DNA from: CADCVW01 sp035644935
Lineage (GTDB): Bacteria; Pseudomonadota; Alphaproteobacteria; Sphingomonadales; Sphingomonadaceae
DNA length: 5,135 bases
Assembly (NCBI GenBank): GCA_035644935.1
Contig: DASQNO010000026.1
Location: 1-5,135, forward strand
Direction: 5' to 3'
In this document: one piece after another, positions 4,458-5,135 of the stretch
Layout: each line of letters starts with the position of its first letter
Numbering within the stretch: the first letter of the stretch is position 1
The notes under the pieces: model-generated
What the model saw: the letters and a program-made list of their open reading frames with translations, nothing else
What the model was told of the DNA's origin: nothing
Database searches by the model: none
Translations under genes and position numbers: made by a program

Positions 4458-5135
4458 ATGTTCCCGGCCAAGATCCAGAAAGCCACGGCGTCCACCGGCG
4501 CGTGGTCGCTCGCCGTCCGGACGGTGCTTGGCTTCTGGGCGCTGCACTTCATCTACCGCACGATCATCTATGCGCTGGACGGGCAGCTTGCGAGCCTGCT
4601 CGATCCCTCGCTGCTGATCGCGTCCGCCGTCGGCGTGGCGCTCAGCTTCCTGCTCTGCGCGGTCTTGGGGGTCGTGGCGCGGCGGGGGTTGGCGCCGGGT
4701 CTGGCCGTGGCGGCGGTGCTGGCGCTGCCGGTCGGGCTGCTGCATTCCGCCAACGAGTTCGTCCTGTACTACAACTTGTCGCCGGAGGTGAACGGGGCGG
4801 GCCGGACGCGCACCATGGCGGACGGCACGGTGGTCACTCAGTCGATTTCTGGCGAGGTCAGCTACAAGCGGCCCGGCGAGGCCAAGCCGACCGTGGTCAA
4901 ACTGTCGCCGGTCAAGCAGCGCCTGCGGGCGGCGGCGACCAAGACGATCACCGCGAACGGCACGGTCTGGTTTTTCTTCTACTTCGGGCTGGGGACGTTC
5001 TTCGTCGGCATGAGCAGCGCCGGGAGGCTGCGCGAGGCGGAACGGCGGGCGGCGGAGTTCGAGCGGCTGGCGCAGTCGGCGCAGCTGCGCGCGCTTCGAT
5101 ACCAGGTCAATCCGCACTTCCTGTTCAACACGTTG
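4458..5135 (+). CDS. LytS/YehU-type membrane sensor histidine kinase, 3' partial
   Basis: The frame is open from ATG 4458 through the right edge, giving 226 visible residues. A basic N-terminus is followed by four predicted membrane segments at about 22-40, 51-74, 81-97 and 169-187. With the N-terminus inside, the 70-residue polar segment at 98-168 between TM3 and TM4 would be periplasmic. A charged, probably coiled-coil helix (about 189-214) then leads into QLRALRYQVNPHFLFNTL, the hallmark of the His_kinase family (PF06580). H220 is the expected phospho-acceptor; the ATP-binding domain lies beyond the edge. Kinases of this family usually pair with a LytTR-type response regulator, often encoded next door, so one may lie downstream. 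There is no sign of a functional link with the D-glutamate genes beyond proximity and shared strand. The periplasmic loop matches no sensor domain I recognise, and the signal is unknown. Confidence 0.9.
   Translation, partial: MFPAKIQKATASTGAWSLAVRTVLGFWALHFIYRTIIYALDGQLASLLDPSLLIASAVGVALSFLLCAVLGVVARRGLAPGLAVAAVLALPVGLLHSANEFVLYYNLSPEVNGAGRTRTMADGTVVTQSISGEVSYKRPGEAKPTVVKLSPVKQRLRAAATKTITANGTVWFFFYFGLGTFFVGMSSAGRLREAERRAAEFERLAQSAQLRALRYQVNPHFLFNTL

Noticed and set aside
4089..5117. A - strand open frame of 342 codons spanning the symporter end, the gap and the kinase
   Set aside because: It runs antisense to two genes with strong motifs, and its product is R/Q/P-rich without a domain.

Overview
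The window is strongly GC-rich (about 70% by eye) and all four genes lie on the + strand. High G/C at third codon positions, short palindromic intergenic repeats whose translations give the familiar 'PSPSPKGEG' and 'PGLRRG' shadow peptides, and a LytS-type sensor kinase together suggest an alphaproteobacterium, most likely a sphingomonad. This assignment is inference; there is no rRNA or other taxonomic marker in the window.

Layout: (1) 2-817, a LysR-type regulator cut by the left edge. (2) 818-1008, a 191-base gap holding a hairpin at the regulator's stop codon, a facing pair of 18-base palindromic repeats, and a repeat-rich stretch that is the best operator candidate. (3) 1009-2043, a DgcN-family (DUF1611) protein. 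(4) 2001-2990, an enolase-superfamily racemase of the DgcA/dipeptide-epimerase type, overlapping the previous gene by 43 bases. (5) 3011-3119, a second, different facing pair of palindromic repeats, which spans the start of the next gene. (6) 3061-4365, a glutamate/dicarboxylate:cation symporter homologue (SDF/DAACS family). (7) 4366-4457, a short gap with a small hairpin. (8) 4458-5135, a membrane sensor histidine kinase of the LytS/His_kinase type, cut by the right edge just after its phospho-acceptor histidine.

Functional reading: regulator, dgcN, dgcA and symporter look like a compact uptake-and-catabolism cassette for D-glutamate. The symporter would import the amino acid, DgcN would N-acetylate D-glutamate, and DgcA would racemise N-acetyl-D-glutamate to N-acetyl-L-glutamate. 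A deacylase encoded elsewhere would then release L-glutamate. The DgcN/DgcA chemistry is established for homologues in marine bacteria; the symporter's substrate and the regulator's target are inferred from position. The sensor kinase is probably a separate unit whose response regulator would lie beyond the right edge.

The most unusual points are the symporter's replaced cation-site residues, including a lysine in the usually NMDGT motif, and its apparent N-terminal peptide encoded by a palindromic repeat.
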